This document shows, in pieces, positions 1 through 15,943 of a DNA stretch of 64,000 nucleotides. Source of the stretch: Zhengella mangrovi (GTDB lineage Bacteria; Pseudomonadota; Alphaproteobacteria; Rhizobiales; Rhizobiaceae). The stretch lies in the NCBI RefSeq assembly GCF_002727065.1, contig NZ_PDVP01000004.1:124001-188000 (forward strand), read 5' to 3'. The position numbers and the translations under genes are program-made. Numbering within the stretch: the first letter of the stretch is position 1; each line of letters begins with the position of its first letter. The notes beneath the pieces were generated by a model. That model worked only from the letters and a program-made list of their open reading frames with translations. It searched no databases and was not told the DNA's origin.

Positions 1-595
1 TGGCGTTGGAGGCGACCGGCTGGCTTTCGCCGAGACCGGCGATGTAGAAACGCCGGTCGTCGACGCCGCGGCCGCTCAGGTAATCGGCAACGGAGCTGGC
101 GCGGCGCTGCGACAGGGCGAGGTTGTACTGGTCATCGCCGGTGGAATCGGTGTGTCCGTAGACATCGACCAGGGTGCGGTTGAACTTCTGCAGCACGATC
201 GCGACGGAGTTCAGCGTCTGGTAGAAGGACGGCTGAACCTGGTCCTGGTCGGTGGCGAAGGTGATGTTGGACGGCATGTTGAGGATGATGTCGTCGCCCA
301 CGCGGGTGACGGAGACCCCGGTGCCCCGCAGCTGGGCGCGCAATTCGGCCTCCTGCTGATCCATGTAGTTGCCGATGCCGGCGCCGGCGAGCGCGCCGAT
401 GCCTGCGCCGATCAGGATGGCGTTGCGCTGGGCCACCTTCGAACCGCCGACCGCCGCTCCGGCCAGGGCGCCGACGCCGGCACCGAGGGCCGTGCCGAGC
501 GCGGTGTTGGAGACCTTCTGCTGGCCGGTATACGGGTCAGTCGTACAGCCGGCGGCGAGACCCGCCACGGCCATGACGGCGATCAGTTTCTTCAT
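1..595 (-). CDS. OmpA-family glycine-zipper lipoprotein (3' end outside window)
   Basis: The translation begins with a short basic n-region and a hydrophobic stretch ending in the lipobox LAAGC, so it should be an outer-membrane lipoprotein acylated on Cys17. Two glycine-zipper segments follow (about residues 33-80, rich in GxGxxxG and ALAGA). An OmpA C-terminal peptidoglycan-binding domain starts near residue 115, with the typical stretch VYGHTDSTG and the arginine-rich segment LSQRRA. The reading frame is open to base 1, so the last part of the OmpA domain is missing from the window. The start ATG has a GAGAGGG ribosome site 8 bases upstream. The arrangement resembles YiaD-type lipoproteins. 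It is not obviously linked to the propionate operon, which ends 170 bases away at its own terminator. Confidence 0.93.
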   Translation of the reverse strand, partial: MKKLIAVMAVAGLAAGCTTDPYTGQQKVSNTALGTALGAGVGALAGAAVGGSKVAQRNAILIGAGIGALAGAGIGNYMDQQEAELRAQLRGTGVSVTRVGDDIILNMPSNITFATDQDQVQPSFYQTLNSVAIVLQKFNRTLVDVYGHTDSTGDDQYNLALSQRRASSVADYLSGRGVDDRRFYIAGLGESQPVASNA

Positions 596-711
596 GCGAA
601 TTACCCTCTCTTGCTATTGGGTGCCGGCAGACCCTGCCGAATCTTCCATCGAAGCATGCCGTTAGATGCGGGTTTTGTCGAATTTCGGGCAGCGGACGGC
701 CGTTGATCCAT

Positions 712-741
712 AAAAAAACGGCCGCCCTGTCCGGGCGGCCG
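712..741 (-). terminator. Rho-independent terminator of the propionate operon
   Basis: On the minus strand a perfect 9-bp stem (CGGCCGCCC with GGGCGGCCG, 5-base loop) is followed by seven T residues. It lies 25 bases after the prpE stop codon and closes the bioY-to-prpE transcript. Confidence 0.92.
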
Positions 742-765
742 CGAAATTGTCCGATCGAGGCCGGA

Positions 766-2682
766 TCAGGCGAAGACGCCGACCTTGCGTCCGGTCAGCG
801 TGTCGGTGATCTCCTCCAGGATGGCGGGATCATCGATGGTCGCCGGCATGTTCCATTCCTCGCCGTCGGCAATCTTCTGCATGGTTCCGCGCAGGATCTT
901 GCCGGACCGGGTCTTCGGCAGCCGATCGACGGTCAGGACCGTCTTGAAGGCAGCGACCGGGCCGATCTTCTCTCGCACCAGCCTGACCACCTCGGCCTCG
1001 ATCTCTTCGGGGGGACGGTTCACGCCGGCCTTCAGGATGACGAAGCCGACCGGCATCTGGCCCTTGAGCTTGTCGGCGATGCCGATGACAGCGCATTCGG
1101 CGACATCCGGATGGGAGGCGATGACCTCCTCCATGCCGCCGGTGGACAGGCGATGCCCGGCGACGTTGATGATGTCGTCGGTGCGCGCCATGATGAAGAG
1201 GTAACCGTCCTCATCCTTGATGCCGGCGTCGGCCGTCTTGTAGTAGCCCGGGAACTCGGCCAGGTAGGCGTCGTGGAAGCGCTGGTCCGCGTTCCACAGC
1301 GTCGGCAGGCAGCCGGGCGGCATGGGCAGCTTGACGACGATGTTGCCGAGCGTTCCGGCCGGCAGCGGATGGCCGGCATCGTCGAGCACCTGGATATCGT
1401 AGCCCGGCAGGGCGACCGTGGGCGAGCCGAGCTTGACCGGCAGGGCGCCGAGGCCGATCGGGTTGCCGGCCATGCACCAGCCGGTCTCCGTCTGCCACCA
1501 GTGATCGATCACGGGAACGCCGAGCTGGTTCTGTGCCCAGACGATGGTGTCCGGATCGGCGCGCTCGCCGGCGAGGTAGAGCACGCGCAACGACGAGATG
1601 TCGTACTTCTTCAGGTACTCGCCGTTCGGGTCTTCCTTCTTGATGGCGCGGAAGGCCGTGGGGGCGGTGAAGAAGGAAGCGACCTTGTGATCGGCGATCA
1701 CGCGCCAGAAGGTGCCGGGATCCGGCGTGCCGACCGGCTTGCCCTCGAACAGGATGCTGGTGCAGCCTTTGATCAGCGGGCCGTAGACGATGTAGGAATG
1801 GCCGACGACCCAGCCGACATCCGACGCGGCCCAGAAGGTTTCGCCGGCGTCGACATTGTAGAGCGCCTTCATCGACCAGTTCAGCGCCACCATGTGGCCG
1901 CCGTTGTCGCGCACGACACCCTTGGGCTGGCCGGTCGTGCCCGATGTATAGAGGATGTAAAGCGGATCGGTGGCGGCGACGGAGACGCATTCGACCTGCG
2001 TGCCGGTGGCCATGTGGGCCTCGACAGCGGCGCGGTAGTCGACGTCGCGGCCTTCCGTCAGGTCGCAGGTCTGCTGCTCGCGCTGCACGATGATGCAGGT
2101 TTCGGGCTTGTTGGTGGACAGCTCGATCGCCTTGTCGAGCAGCGGCTTGTAGGCGATGACACGGCCCGGTTCGATGCCGCACGAGGCGGAGATGATGGCC
2201 TTTGGCGAGCAATCGTCGATACGGGTTTTCAGCTCGTTGGCAGCAAAACCGCCGAAGACGACCGAGTGGATCGCGCCGAGGCGGGCGACCGCCAGCATGG
2301 CAAAGGCGGCCTCCGGGATCATCGGCATGTAGATGAGGACACGGTCGCCCTTGCCGACGCCCTTGTCGCGCAGCACGGCGGCAAGCGCCTCGACCTCGGC
2401 CTTGACCTCGGCATAGGTGAATTTCTTCAGCGCGCCGGTGATCGGGCTGTCATAGACGAGAGCGACCTGGTCGGCGCGGCCGCCGGCGACATGGCGGTCC
2501 ACCGCGTTGTAGCAGGTGTTGCATTCGGCACCGACGAACCAGCGGCCGTAAGCGCCGGCATCCTTGTCAAACACCTTGTCCCAGGGCTTGAACCAGTCGA
2601 TGTCGGCAGCCGCTTCGGCCCAGAAGCCTTCCGGGTCCTTTTTCCAGCCTTCATAGACGTCGTGATATCGGCTTTCGGTCAT
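766..2682 (-). CDS. prpE: Propionyl-CoA synthetase (acyl-CoA ligase)
   Basis: A 638-residue AMP-forming acyl-CoA synthetase. The N-terminal cap has the FWAEAA and NTCYNAVDRH segments typical of the acetyl/propionyl-CoA synthetase group. The P-loop-like motif YTSGTTGQPKG lies near residue 245, the adenylate-binding WWQTETGW near 390, and the C-terminal catalytic lysine in PKTRSGKILRG near 598. The family converts propionate, ATP and CoA into propionyl-CoA. It is the last gene of an operon that also holds the carboxylase and the mutase, which makes propionate a better substrate guess than acetate. The start ATG is preceded by GGAGGAG. The gene is 50 bases downstream of scpA and is followed by a strong terminator. 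Confidence 0.93.
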   Translation of the reverse strand: MTESRYHDVYEGWKKDPEGFWAEAAADIDWFKPWDKVFDKDAGAYGRWFVGAECNTCYNAVDRHVAGGRADQVALVYDSPITGALKKFTYAEVKAEVEALAAVLRDKGVGKGDRVLIYMPMIPEAAFAMLAVARLGAIHSVVFGGFAANELKTRIDDCSPKAIISASCGIEPGRVIAYKPLLDKAIELSTNKPETCIIVQREQQTCDLTEGRDVDYRAAVEAHMATGTQVECVSVAATDPLYILYTSGTTGQPKGVVRDNGGHMVALNWSMKALYNVDAGETFWAASDVGWVVGHSYIVYGPLIKGCTSILFEGKPVGTPDPGTFWRVIADHKVASFFTAPTAFRAIKKEDPNGEYLKKYDISSLRVLYLAGERADPDTIVWAQNQLGVPVIDHWWQTETGWCMAGNPIGLGALPVKLGSPTVALPGYDIQVLDDAGHPLPAGTLGNIVVKLPMPPGCLPTLWNADQRFHDAYLAEFPGYYKTADAGIKDEDGYLFIMARTDDIINVAGHRLSTGGMEEVIASHPDVAECAVIGIADKLKGQMPVGFVILKAGVNRPPEEIEAEVVRLVREKIGPVAAFKTVLTVDRLPKTRSGKILRGTMQKIADGEEWNMPATIDDPAILEEITDTLTGRKVGVFA

Positions 2683-2732
2683 GGCTTCTCCTCCAGATGG
2701 CGGGAGGGCCGGAAACTCCGGCCCCCAATGGG

Positions 2733-6871
<4,139 letters not shown>

Positions 6872-6941
6872 CAGGTTCTCTCCCCTCGTGGGCTGCGCTT
6901 GTTCGCGCCCGGAATTGTCGTGTTGGTGCAAACTGGTTTCA

Positions 6942-7301
6942 TCACACCTCCAGCACGTCGGCGAAGGCCTCGGGCATGGTCCGGCGCGCCACGTCCTCAT
7001 CGATCCTCAGCATGGCCTCGTAGGACTGCGGATCGAACGGGGTTTCGGCCGGCACGATCTCGCGGCCGAACAGCCAGTTGATGCGGCCGGCGTCGAGATT
7101 GCCCCGTTCGAAGGGCTCGCCGCCGAAATGGTGCCAGATCGCGTGGAGGAAGGCCGTGTCCGCCAGTTTCTCGATCTCCGCGCGGTCGTGGTTGCGGGCG
7201 CGCTCGAAGATGCGCGCCACGCCCTTCGGGTTGGCGCGGCGGATCGTGAACTGCAGACCGGTCCCCGGCAGGCCCGAGGGAAAACCGCGATGCTTCGTCA
7301 T
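6942..7301 (-). CDS. Conserved small protein of unknown function within the propionate operon
   Basis: About 119 residues, soluble-looking, with no signal peptide or membrane segment. It lies between pccB (43 bases away) and pccA (70 bases away), in the same direction. The sequence has a basic N-terminal third with the segment LQFTIRRANPKGVARIFERA and an acidic C-terminal half (AMLRIDEDVARRTMPEAFADV). I do not recognise the family. A second ATG 18 bases upstream (7319) would add six residues; the shorter start begins MTKHRGFPSG. The operon position suggests an accessory role in propionyl-CoA carboxylation, but nothing in the sequence proves it. Confidence 0.75.
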   Translation of the reverse strand: MTKHRGFPSGLPGTGLQFTIRRANPKGVARIFERARNHDRAEIEKLADTAFLHAIWHHFGGEPFERGNLDAGRINWLFGREIVPAETPFDPQSYEAMLRIDEDVARRTMPEAFADVLEV

Positions 7302-7344
7302 GTCAGGCAGTCTTGGCATCAGCGCCTCCTCACCGCGCGGCCCC

Positions 7345-8876
<1,532 letters not shown>

Positions 8877-8880
<4 letters not shown>

Positions 8881-9455
8881 GCGGCTCCCTTGTTGCGGAT
8901 CCATGCCCATGCGGCCGGGAAAACGGCTGCCGCGAGCGCGGCCTTGAGAATGTCGCCATAGACGAACGGCCACAGGCCGAAGGCGAGGACGGGCTTGTCC
9001 CAGCCGATGATCGTGCCGAGCCAGGCCAGGCCCGGCAGATAGATCAGCGCGCCGGCAAGGAGGGCGGCGGCAAAGGCGGTCAGCGGGTGGCGATCCCAGC
9101 CGCGCCCGGCAAGCTGCCCGGCGACGACGGCGGCAAGCAGGTAGCCGGCGAGATAGCCGCCGGTGGGTCCTGCCATGTAGGCGAGGCCGATGCCCTTTTC
9201 CGGCGTGCCGGCGAAGACGGGCAGGCCGGCGGCACCTTCAGCGAGGTAAAGCGCGACGGCGGCGAGGCCGAGCCGCGGACCAAGCGCCAGGCCAAGGCCG
9301 ATGACCACGAAGGTCTGCATGGTCATGGGAACGGGCCAGAACGGCACCTGGACCTTTGCCGACAGGGTCAGCAGCAGCGAGCCGGCAAGCGCGGCGAGGG
9401 CCGCACGGGCGAGGCTTTCGCCCCGGCCCCGGTGAAGGGCGGAAAACAGCGTCAT
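8877..9455 (-). CDS. bioY: BioY biotin transporter (ECF S component)
   Basis: A 192-residue hydrophobic protein with about six membrane segments. The family signature is present as [14 protein letters not shown] near residue 36 and the segment [12 protein letters not shown] near 95. BioY binds biotin in the inner membrane, alone or with BioMN, which are not in this window. It is the first gene of the propionate operon, directly overlapping pccB, so biotin uptake is co-expressed with the biotin-dependent carboxylase. The ATG was preferred because an upstream GGAGGAG is correctly placed and the family N terminus is short. Confidence 0.93.
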
Positions 9456-9525
9456 GGCGATGAAGACTCCTCCGGACAATTCTTTCCGGTTGCATACGCC
9501 TTCCGGAGGGCTTCCGGCAGGGTTG

Positions 9526-9580
9526 AAATTGTGACAAAGTGAAAGAAGTAAAATTGTGTTTTGCAGAAAGCGAAATTGCG
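9526..9580. promoter_or_regulatory. Candidate operator region between bioY and pccR: three AAATTG(T/C)G repeats
   Basis: The 130-base divergent gap holds three direct repeats on the plus strand: AAATTGTG at 9526, AAATTGTG at 9551 and AAATTGCG at 9573. Spacings are 25 and 22 bases, near two helical turns, so a factor bound to them would sit on similar faces of the DNA. The third lies immediately before the pccR start, fitting autoregulation. That PccR binds here is inference from position only. Confidence 0.45.
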
Positions 9581-9584
9581 AACA

Positions 9585-11006
9585 ATGCGCGCCAGGAAAC
9601 TCTTCGCCGGGCGGAAGATCCGCGACATCCGCCTTCGCCAGGGGCTGACCCAGGCCGCTTTCGCCGGACAACTGGGCATCTCGACCAGTTATCTCAACCA
9701 GATCGAGAACAACCAGCGCCACCTGACGGCCGCTGTGCTGCTGGCCCTGGCAGAAAATTTCGCTGTCGATATCGCCTCGCTGTCGGAGAATGACGGCGAC
9801 CGGCTGCTGGCGGACATGGCCGAAGCGCTGGCCGATCCGCTGTTCTCCGGCCAGCAGCCGACCTCGGCGGACCTGCAACTGGTGGTCCAGAACGCGCCGG
9901 GCCTGGCGCGGGCCTTCCTCTCCATGCACCAGGCACTGCGGCGGGCCGGCGAGCAACTGGCGGAACTGGACGACACGCTGGAGCGGGCCGGGGCCATGAG
10001 CGAGCCGACGCCCTATGACGAGGTGCGCGACTTCTTCCACTATATCGACAACTACGTCCACGAACTCGACCTGGCGGCCGAGGACCTGGCCGAGGGCATG
10101 AGCGGGCAGACCCGCAACCGGGTGCGGCTGATGGCCGACCACATCGAGCGGCGCCACCGGGTGCGGGTGATGATGAGCGCCGATCCGGCCGGCGGGCCGG
10201 CACCGATGCGCCGGTTCGACCCGGCCGCGCGGGTGCTGACATTGAACGCGCGGGCCGACGCGGCGACCAATGCCTTCCAGATCGCCCACCAGATCGGACT
10301 CTTGGAGCATGACGGCGCGATCCGCCAGATCATCGAGCGGGCCGACCTGCGCTCGGCCGATGCGCGCGCGGTCTGCCGGATCGGGCTTGCCAACTACTTT
10401 GCCGGTGCAGTGATGCTGCCCTACGGCCAGTTCGCCTCCGCGGCGCGCGAACTGCGCCACGATCTCGACCTCCTGGCCGACCGCTTCGGCGCCTCCATCG
10501 AGCAGGTGGGGCACCGGCTTTCGACACTGCAGCGGCCGGGCGCCAAGGGCGTTCCCTTCTTCTTCGCCCGCGTCGACCAGGCGGGCACGATCACCAAGCG
10601 GCACTCGGCGACCAAGCTGCAATTCGCCCGATTCGGTTCGGCCTGTCCGCTGTGGAACGTCCACCGCGCCTTCGAAACGCCGGGGCGCATCATCCGGCAA
10701 CTGGCCGAGACGCCGGATGGCGCGCGCTATCTTTGCCTGGCGATGGCCGTTTCGAAACGGGCCGGGGGGTTCCGCGACCCGGTGCAGCGCCACGCGCTGG
10801 CGCTCGGGTGCGAGATCAGCCACGCCGGCGAACTGGTCTATGCCGACGATCTCGACACGGCCCGCGACGAGGCGTTCGAGCCGATCGGCATCTCGTGCCG
10901 CATCTGCGAGCGGCGCAACTGTCACCAGCGGGCAGTGCCGCCACTCAAGCGCAAGCTGACCGTCGATCATAACCTGCGCAACACCATCCCCTACGCTTTC
11001 GAGTAG
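9585..11006 (+). CDS. pccR: Short-chain fatty acyl-CoA regulator (PccR/ScfR family, XRE type)
   Basis: A 473-residue regulator. Residues 1-65 form an XRE helix-turn-helix (KIRDIRLRQGLTQAAFAGQL, then SYLNQIENNQR). The middle part (about 140-270) resembles the IrrE-like domain of this family, but the metal site is degenerate (AHQIGLLEHD instead of a true HEXXH). The C-terminal DUF2083-like part has paired cysteines (ISCRICERRNCHQRA). Family members such as PccR of Rhodobacter and RamB of actinobacteria sense acyl-CoA and control propionate or acetate genes. It diverges from the bioY-pcc operon, so it probably controls that operon and itself. I used the ATG at 9585; an in-frame TTG at 9561 would add eight residues. 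Confidence 0.9.
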   Translation: MRARKLFAGRKIRDIRLRQGLTQAAFAGQLGISTSYLNQIENNQRHLTAAVLLALAENFAVDIASLSENDGDRLLADMAEALADPLFSGQQPTSADLQLVVQNAPGLARAFLSMHQALRRAGEQLAELDDTLERAGAMSEPTPYDEVRDFFHYIDNYVHELDLAAEDLAEGMSGQTRNRVRLMADHIERRHRVRVMMSADPAGGPAPMRRFDPAARVLTLNARADAATNAFQIAHQIGLLEHDGAIRQIIERADLRSADARAVCRIGLANYFAGAVMLPYGQFASAARELRHDLDLLADRFGASIEQVGHRLSTLQRPGAKGVPFFFARVDQAGTITKRHSATKLQFARFGSACPLWNVHRAFETPGRIIRQLAETPDGARYLCLAMAVSKRAGGFRDPVQRHALALGCEISHAGELVYADDLDTARDEAFEPIGISCRICERRNCHQRAVPPLKRKLTVDHNLRNTIPYAFE

Positions 11007-11028
11007 GCGCCGGCCTGCCATGCGTCCT

Positions 11029-11133
11029 GCAATCCCGGGCGGGAAACCGGTTCCCGCTTTCGCTGGAATTGGCTTGTCCCTCGCCGCAATTCCGGCCGCG
11101 AAACCGGTTCCCACTTTCGCTGGAATTGCTTGT
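11029..11133. repeat. Two tandem copies of an intergenic palindromic repeat
   Basis: Units at 11029-11076 and 11086-11133 repeat with a 57-base period. Each holds AAACCGGTTCCC(G/A)CTTTCGCTGGAATTG, here split by one variable base. A related unit is present at 59759-59798. I recall similar short elements in many intergenic regions of Hyphomicrobiales genomes; their role is unknown. They lie between pccR and glgP. Confidence 0.75.
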
Positions 11134-11173
11134 GGCAAACTTGTCTGCTGACAAGGGCGGAGGATTCGGCTAA

Positions 11174-11188
11174 GATTGAATTTCAATC
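11174..11188. promoter_or_regulatory. Palindrome upstream of the glycogen operon
   Basis: GATTGAA-T-TTCAATC is a perfect 7-bp inverted repeat 22 bases before the glgP ATG, in an AT-rich pocket. It is a plausible operator for the whole operon; no regulator can be assigned. Confidence 0.45.
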
Positions 11189-11210
11189 GATTTAAACAGT
11201 CGTGGCCCCG

Positions 11211-13676
11211 ATGATCGAAAACCCGAACCTTCTGCCCAAGCCCGAACCCCGGCCCGTGACCCCGGAGGCGCTCGCCAACGAGATCGTCGACAAGCTGACC
11301 TATGGCACCGGCAAGGATGCCAAGGCGGCGACGCGGCACGACTGGCTGACCGCGACGATCCTGGTCATCCGCGACCGCATCATCGACCATTGGATGGCCT
11401 CGACGCGGCGCGCCTACGCGGAAAATTCCAAGCGGGTCTACTACCTGTCGCTCGAGTTCCTGATCGGCCGGCTGATGCGCGACGCGGTCACGAACCTGGA
11501 ACTGCAGGGCGCGGTGCGCCAGGCCCTGGCGCGGCTCGGCGCGGATTTCGACGTCCTGGCCGAGCTCGAACCCGACGCCGCGCTCGGCAACGGCGGTCTC
11601 GGGCGGCTGGCCGCCTGCTTCATGGAGTCCATGGCCAGCGTCGACATCCCGGCCTACGGCTATGGCATCCGCTACCAGAACGGCCTGTTCCGCCAGGAGA
11701 TTTCCGACGGCTGGCAGGTCGAACTGCCGGAAACCTGGCTGGAACACGGCAACCCGTGGGAATTCGAGCGGCGCGAAAGCTCCTACGAGGTCGGCTTCGG
11801 TGGTTCGGTGGAGCCCGTCGGGCAGCGCACGGATGGCGAGATGGCCTATCGCTGGGCGCCGGCAGAGCGCGTGATCGCGACGGCCTACGATACGCCGGTC
11901 GTCGGCTGGCGGGCCAAGCGGGTCAACACCCTGCGGCTCTGGTCGGCCAAGCCGATCGACCCGATCCGGCTGGCCAGGTTCAACGCCGGCGACTACACGG
12001 GCGCGCTGGAGGAATCCAACAAGGCGGAAACGCTGACCCGGGTGCTCTACCCGGCCGACAGCCATATTGCGGGGCAGGAACTGCGGCTCAGGCAGGAGTT
12101 CTTCTTCTCCTCGGCCTCGCTGCAGGACATCCTGCGCCGCCATGTCCAGCAGCACGGCAGCCTGCGCAACCTGGCCGACTACGTGTCCATCCAGTTGAAC
12201 GACACCCATCCGGCGATCGCGGTCGCCGAACTGCTGCGCCTGCTGATCGACGAACACGAATGGACGCTGGCGGATGCCTGGGGCGCGGCAAAGGCGGTGT
12301 TCTCCTACACCAACCACACGCTTCTGCCCGAAGCGCTGGAGAGCTGGCCTGTGCCGCTGATGGAACGCATGCTGCCGCGCCACATGCAACTGGTCTATGC
12401 CGTCAATGCCATCGAGTTGCGCCGGGCGCGCAAGAACGGCATGGAAGGCGACGTGATCTCGCGCCTGTCGATGATCGACGAGAACGGCGAACGGCGGGTG
12501 CGCATGGGAACGCTGGCCTTCCTGGGCTCGCACTCGATCAACGGCGTGTCGGCGCTGCATACCGACCTGATGAAGGAAACGGTTTTCGCCGACCTGCACC
12601 GGCTCTATCCCGACCGGATCAACAACAAGACCAACGGCATCACCCCGCGGCGCTGGCTGATGCAGTGCAACCCGGGCCTCTACGACCTGGCCCGCGAGGC
12701 GCTCGGCGACCGGATCATGGACGACGCCGAGGCGCTGGACGGGCTGGCGAAGCTCTCCGGGGATGCCGCCTTCCGGGACCGGTTCGCAGCGGTCAAGCGG
12801 GCCAACAAGGACCGGCTGGCGCGCCTCGTGCGCGACCGGGTCGGGGCGCGCATCGACCCGACGGCCCTTTTCGACGTCCAGATCAAGCGCATCCACGAAT
12901 ACAAGCGGCAGCTTCTCAACATCATCGAGGCGGTCGCGCTCTGGGACCAGATCCGTTCGCACCCGGAACGCGACTGGGTGCCGCGGGTCAAGCTGTTCGG
13001 CGGCAAGGCGGCGCCGAGCTATCACAATGCGAAGGTCATCATCAAGCTGGCGCATGACGTGGCGCGGGTGATCAACAACGACCCGGCAATCGACAACCTG
13101 CTGAAGGTCGTTTTCGTGCCGAACTACAATGTTTCGACGGCCGAGGTCATGGTGCCGGCGGCCGACCTGTCGGAGCAGATCTCGACGGCCGGCATGGAGG
13201 CGTCCGGCACGGGCAACATGAAGCTGTCGCTCAACGGCGCGCTGACCATCGGCACGCTCGACGGGGCCAACGTGGAGATCCGCGATCATGTCGGGGCGGA
13301 AAACATCTTCATCTTCGGCCTGAAGGCCGACGAGGTGGCGCAGCGTCAGGCGGGTGGCCGCGATCCGGCCGCCAACATCGCCGCTTCGCCGGAACTGGGC
13401 CAGGCGCTGGCGGCGATCGAGGGCGGGATCTTCTCGCCCGGCGAGCCGGACCGCTACGCCGATCTCGTCGCCGGGCTGCGCGCGCATGACTGGTTTATGG
13501 TGACCGATGACTTCGATGACTATTGCCGAGCGCAGCGTGAGGTGGATAGGCTGTGGCTGGAGCCGGAGGCATGGACGGCGATGGCGATCCTGAACACGGC
13601 GCGGGTCGGCTGGTTCTCGTCGGACCGGACCATACGCCAGTACGCCGGCGATATCTGGAACGTGCCGACGGACTGA
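11211..13676 (+). CDS. glgP: Glycogen phosphorylase
   Basis: An 821-residue GT35 enzyme that releases glucose-1-phosphate from glycogen. Visible family blocks are [20 protein letters not shown] near residue 120, the nucleotide/phosphate region [14 protein letters not shown] near 600, and the PLP-site segment [20 protein letters not shown] near 660, whose lysine forms the Schiff base. It opens the glycogen operon. An in-frame GTG lies nine bases upstream (11202); neither start has a strong ribosome site, and the ATG was preferred. Forty bases separate it from glgB. Confidence 0.95.
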   Translation: MIENPNLLPKPEPRPVTPEALANEIVDKLTYGTGKDAKAATRHDWLTATILVIRDRIIDHWMASTRRAYAENSKRVYYLSLEFLIGRLMRDAVTNLELQGAVRQALARLGADFDVLAELEPDAALGNGGLGRLAACFMESMASVDIPAYGYGIRYQNGLFRQEISDGWQVELPETWLEHGNPWEFERRESSYEVGFGGSVEPVGQRTDGEMAYRWAPAERVIATAYDTPVVGWRAKRVNTLRLWSAKPIDPIRLARFNAGDYTGALEESNKAETLTRVLYPADSHIAGQELRLRQEFFFSSASLQDILRRHVQQHGSLRNLADYVSIQLNDTHPAIAVAELLRLLIDEHEWTLADAWGAAKAVFSYTNHTLLPEALESWPVPLMERMLPRHMQLVYAVNAIELRRARKNGMEGDVISRLSMIDENGERRVRMGTLAFLGSHSINGVSALHTDLMKETVFADLHRLYPDRINNKTNGITPRRWLMQCNPGLYDLAREALGDRIMDDAEALDGLAKLSGDAAFRDRFAAVKRANKDRLARLVRDRVGARIDPTALFDVQIKRIHEYKRQLLNIIEAVALWDQIRSHPERDWVPRVKLFGGKAAPSYHNAKVIIKLAHDVARVINNDPAIDNLLKVVFVPNYNVSTAEVMVPAADLSEQISTAGMEASGTGNMKLSLNGALTIGTLDGANVEIRDHVGAENIFIFGLKADEVAQRQAGGRDPAANIAASPELGQALAAIEGGIFSPGEPDRYADLVAGLRAHDWFMVTDDFDDYCRAQREVDRLWLEPEAWTAMAILNTARVGWFSSDRTIRQYAGDIWNVPTD

Positions 13677-13716
13677 CACCGTCAGGCAGTGGAGGAGCAG
13701 GGGGGAAGCGAAGCGG

Positions 13717-15921
13717 ATGACCGCCAGGCGAGACAAGACGGCCCGGAACAAGGGCCTGCCGTCCCTGTCCGACCGGGATGTGCATGCCATCGCCGAGGCC
13801 ACGCATTCCGATCCGTTCTCCGTTCTCGGCCTGCACGAAACAGCCGACGGGTTCTCGGCGCGGACCTTCATTCCCGGCGCCGAGCGGGTGGCGGCGCAAA
13901 CCCTGTCAGGCGATCCGGCCGGTGACCTGCAGCCGCGCGGCGAGGGCCTGTTCGAGGGACCGGTCAGCATCAAGGCCCGCCAGCCGCTGCGGTTCCTGGC
14001 CGAGGCCAAGGGGCAGAGTTGGACGGTGACGGATCCCTACACGTTCGGTCCCGTGCTCGGCCCGATGGACGATTACTACCACTCGGAAGGCTCGCACCTG
14101 CGCCTGTTCGACAGGCTCGGCGCGCATGTCATCGATCACGAGGGCGCGCGTGGCGTGCATTTCGCGGTCTGGGCCCCCAATGCGAAGCGGGTCTCCGTGG
14201 TGGGCCATTTCAATCACTGGGACGGGCGGCGCCATGTCATGCGGCACCGGCGCGATTCCGGCATCTGGGAAATCTTCGTGCCCGATCTTGGCCGCGACGA
14301 GCCCTACAAGTACGAGATCATCGGCAAGGACGGCCGGCTGCTTCCACTGAAGGCCGACCCGTTCGCCTTCCGCTCCGAACTGCGCCCGGCGACGGCTTCG
14401 GTCACCACCGATCCGCCGGTACACGAGTGGGGCGACGCGGACCACCGGGCCTTCTGGGCGAAGGCGGATGCGCGGCGGCTGCCGATCTCGATCTACGAGG
14501 TTCATGCCGGGTCCTGGCAGCGCGGCCGGGACGGCGGCTTTCTCTCCTGGGACGAACTGGCCGACCGGCTGATCCCCTATTGCGTCGAGATGGGCTTCAC
14601 CCACATCGAGTTCCTGCCGGTTTCGGAACATCCCTACGATCCCTCGTGGGGCTACCAGACCACCGGGCTCTACGCGCCCTCGGCGCGTTTCGGCGAGCCG
14701 GAGGGATTCGCCCGTTTCGTCGATGGCGCCCACCGGGCCGGGCTCGGCATCCTGATCGACTGGGTGCCGGCGCATTTCCCGACCGACGCGCACGGGCTTG
14801 CCCGGTTCGACGGCACCGCGCTCTACGAGCACGAGGACCCGCGCAAGGGTTTCCACCCGGACTGGAACACGGCGATCTACAATTTCGGGCGCACGGAAGT
14901 AGCCGCCTTCCTGACCAACAACGCGCTGTTCTGGGCGGAGCGCTACCACGTCGACGGGTTCCGCGTCGACGCGGTCGCCTCGATGCTCTACCTCGACTAT
15001 TCGCGCAAGGAAGGCGAGTGGATCCCGAACGAGCGGGGCGGACGGGAAAACCTCGAGGCGGTGGCCTTCCTGCAGGCGATGAACAAGGCCGTCTACGGAT
15101 CCCATCCCGGCATCGTGACGATCGCGGAGGAATCGACCTCGTGGCCCAAGGTCTCGCAGCCGGCGCACGAGGGCGGGCTCGGCTTCGGCTTCAAGTGGAA
15201 CATGGGCTTCATGCACGACACGCTGACCTACCTGCAGCGTGACCCGGTGCATCGCAAGCACCATCACAACGATCTGACGTTCGGCCTGCTCTACGCGTTC
15301 TCGGAGAATTTCGTGCTGCCGCTCAGCCACGACGAGGTGGTTCACGGCAAGGGATCGCTGCTGCACAAGATGGCGGGCGACGACTGGCAGAAGTTCGCGA
15401 CGCTGCGGGCCTATTACGGGTTCATGTGGGGCTATCCGGGCAAGAAGCTGCTGTTCATGGGCCAGGAATTCGCCCAGCGCAGCGAGTGGTCGGAGGAGCG
15501 GTCGCTGGACTGGGATCTCGTCGACCACCACGCCCATGACGGCGTGCGGCATCTCGTGCGCGACCTCAACATGGCCTACCGGGCCTATCCGGCGCTGCAT
15601 GCGCGCGATTGCGAGCCGGAAGGGTTCGAATGGCTCCAGGCCGACGACGCCGACAATTCGGTCTATGCCTGGCAGCGCAAGGCGCCGGGGCACAAGCCCG
15701 TCGTCGTGGTGTCGAACTTCACGCCGCAAATGCTGACAGGCTATCGTCTGCCGATGCCCGGCGACGGAACCTGGAAGGAAGTCATGAATACCGATGCCGC
15801 GATCTACGGCGGGTCCGGCGTCGGCAATCTGGGGGTGGTCACCGCCAAGAGCGGCGAGGCGCGGCTGACGCTGCCACCGCTCGCCACACTGATTCTCGTC
15901 CAGGCGGACGAGGAGACCTGA
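13717..15921 (+). CDS. glgB: 1,4-alpha-glucan branching enzyme
   Basis: A 734-residue GH13 enzyme that introduces alpha-1,6 branches in glycogen. It has an N-terminal carbohydrate-binding domain (about 20-110), an isoamylase-like E-set domain ([20 protein letters not shown]), and the catalytic barrel with the nucleophile Asp in [15 protein letters not shown], the acid Glu in [10 protein letters not shown] and the transition-state Asp in LSHDEVVHG. Length is normal for the family. A good GGGGGAAGCG site lies upstream of the ATG. It is the second gene of the glg operon. Confidence 0.95.
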   Translation: MTARRDKTARNKGLPSLSDRDVHAIAEATHSDPFSVLGLHETADGFSARTFIPGAERVAAQTLSGDPAGDLQPRGEGLFEGPVSIKARQPLRFLAEAKGQSWTVTDPYTFGPVLGPMDDYYHSEGSHLRLFDRLGAHVIDHEGARGVHFAVWAPNAKRVSVVGHFNHWDGRRHVMRHRRDSGIWEIFVPDLGRDEPYKYEIIGKDGRLLPLKADPFAFRSELRPATASVTTDPPVHEWGDADHRAFWAKADARRLPISIYEVHAGSWQRGRDGGFLSWDELADRLIPYCVEMGFTHIEFLPVSEHPYDPSWGYQTTGLYAPSARFGEPEGFARFVDGAHRAGLGILIDWVPAHFPTDAHGLARFDGTALYEHEDPRKGFHPDWNTAIYNFGRTEVAAFLTNNALFWAERYHVDGFRVDAVASMLYLDYSRKEGEWIPNERGGRENLEAVAFLQAMNKAVYGSHPGIVTIAEESTSWPKVSQPAHEGGLGFGFKWNMGFMHDTLTYLQRDPVHRKHHHNDLTFGLLYAFSENFVLPLSHDEVVHGKGSLLHKMAGDDWQKFATLRAYYGFMWGYPGKKLLFMGQEFAQRSEWSEERSLDWDLVDHHAHDGVRHLVRDLNMAYRAYPALHARDCEPEGFEWLQADDADNSVYAWQRKAPGHKPVVVVSNFTPQMLTGYRLPMPGDGTWKEVMNTDAAIYGGSGVGNLGVVTAKSGEARLTLPPLATLILVQADEET

Positions 15922-15943
15922 TCGGGCCTGGGAGGAGGAAACC

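Noticed and set aside
9526-9584. TTTGCAAA-N4-TTTGCAAA type PccR site
   Set aside because: I looked for this arrangement recalled from Rhodobacter. TTTTGCAG and ATTGCGAA occur, but the spacing does not fit.
11029-11133. CRISPR-like repeat
   Set aside because: Only two units, palindromic core, 9-base spacer, and a related copy elsewhere; this is a dispersed intergenic element.
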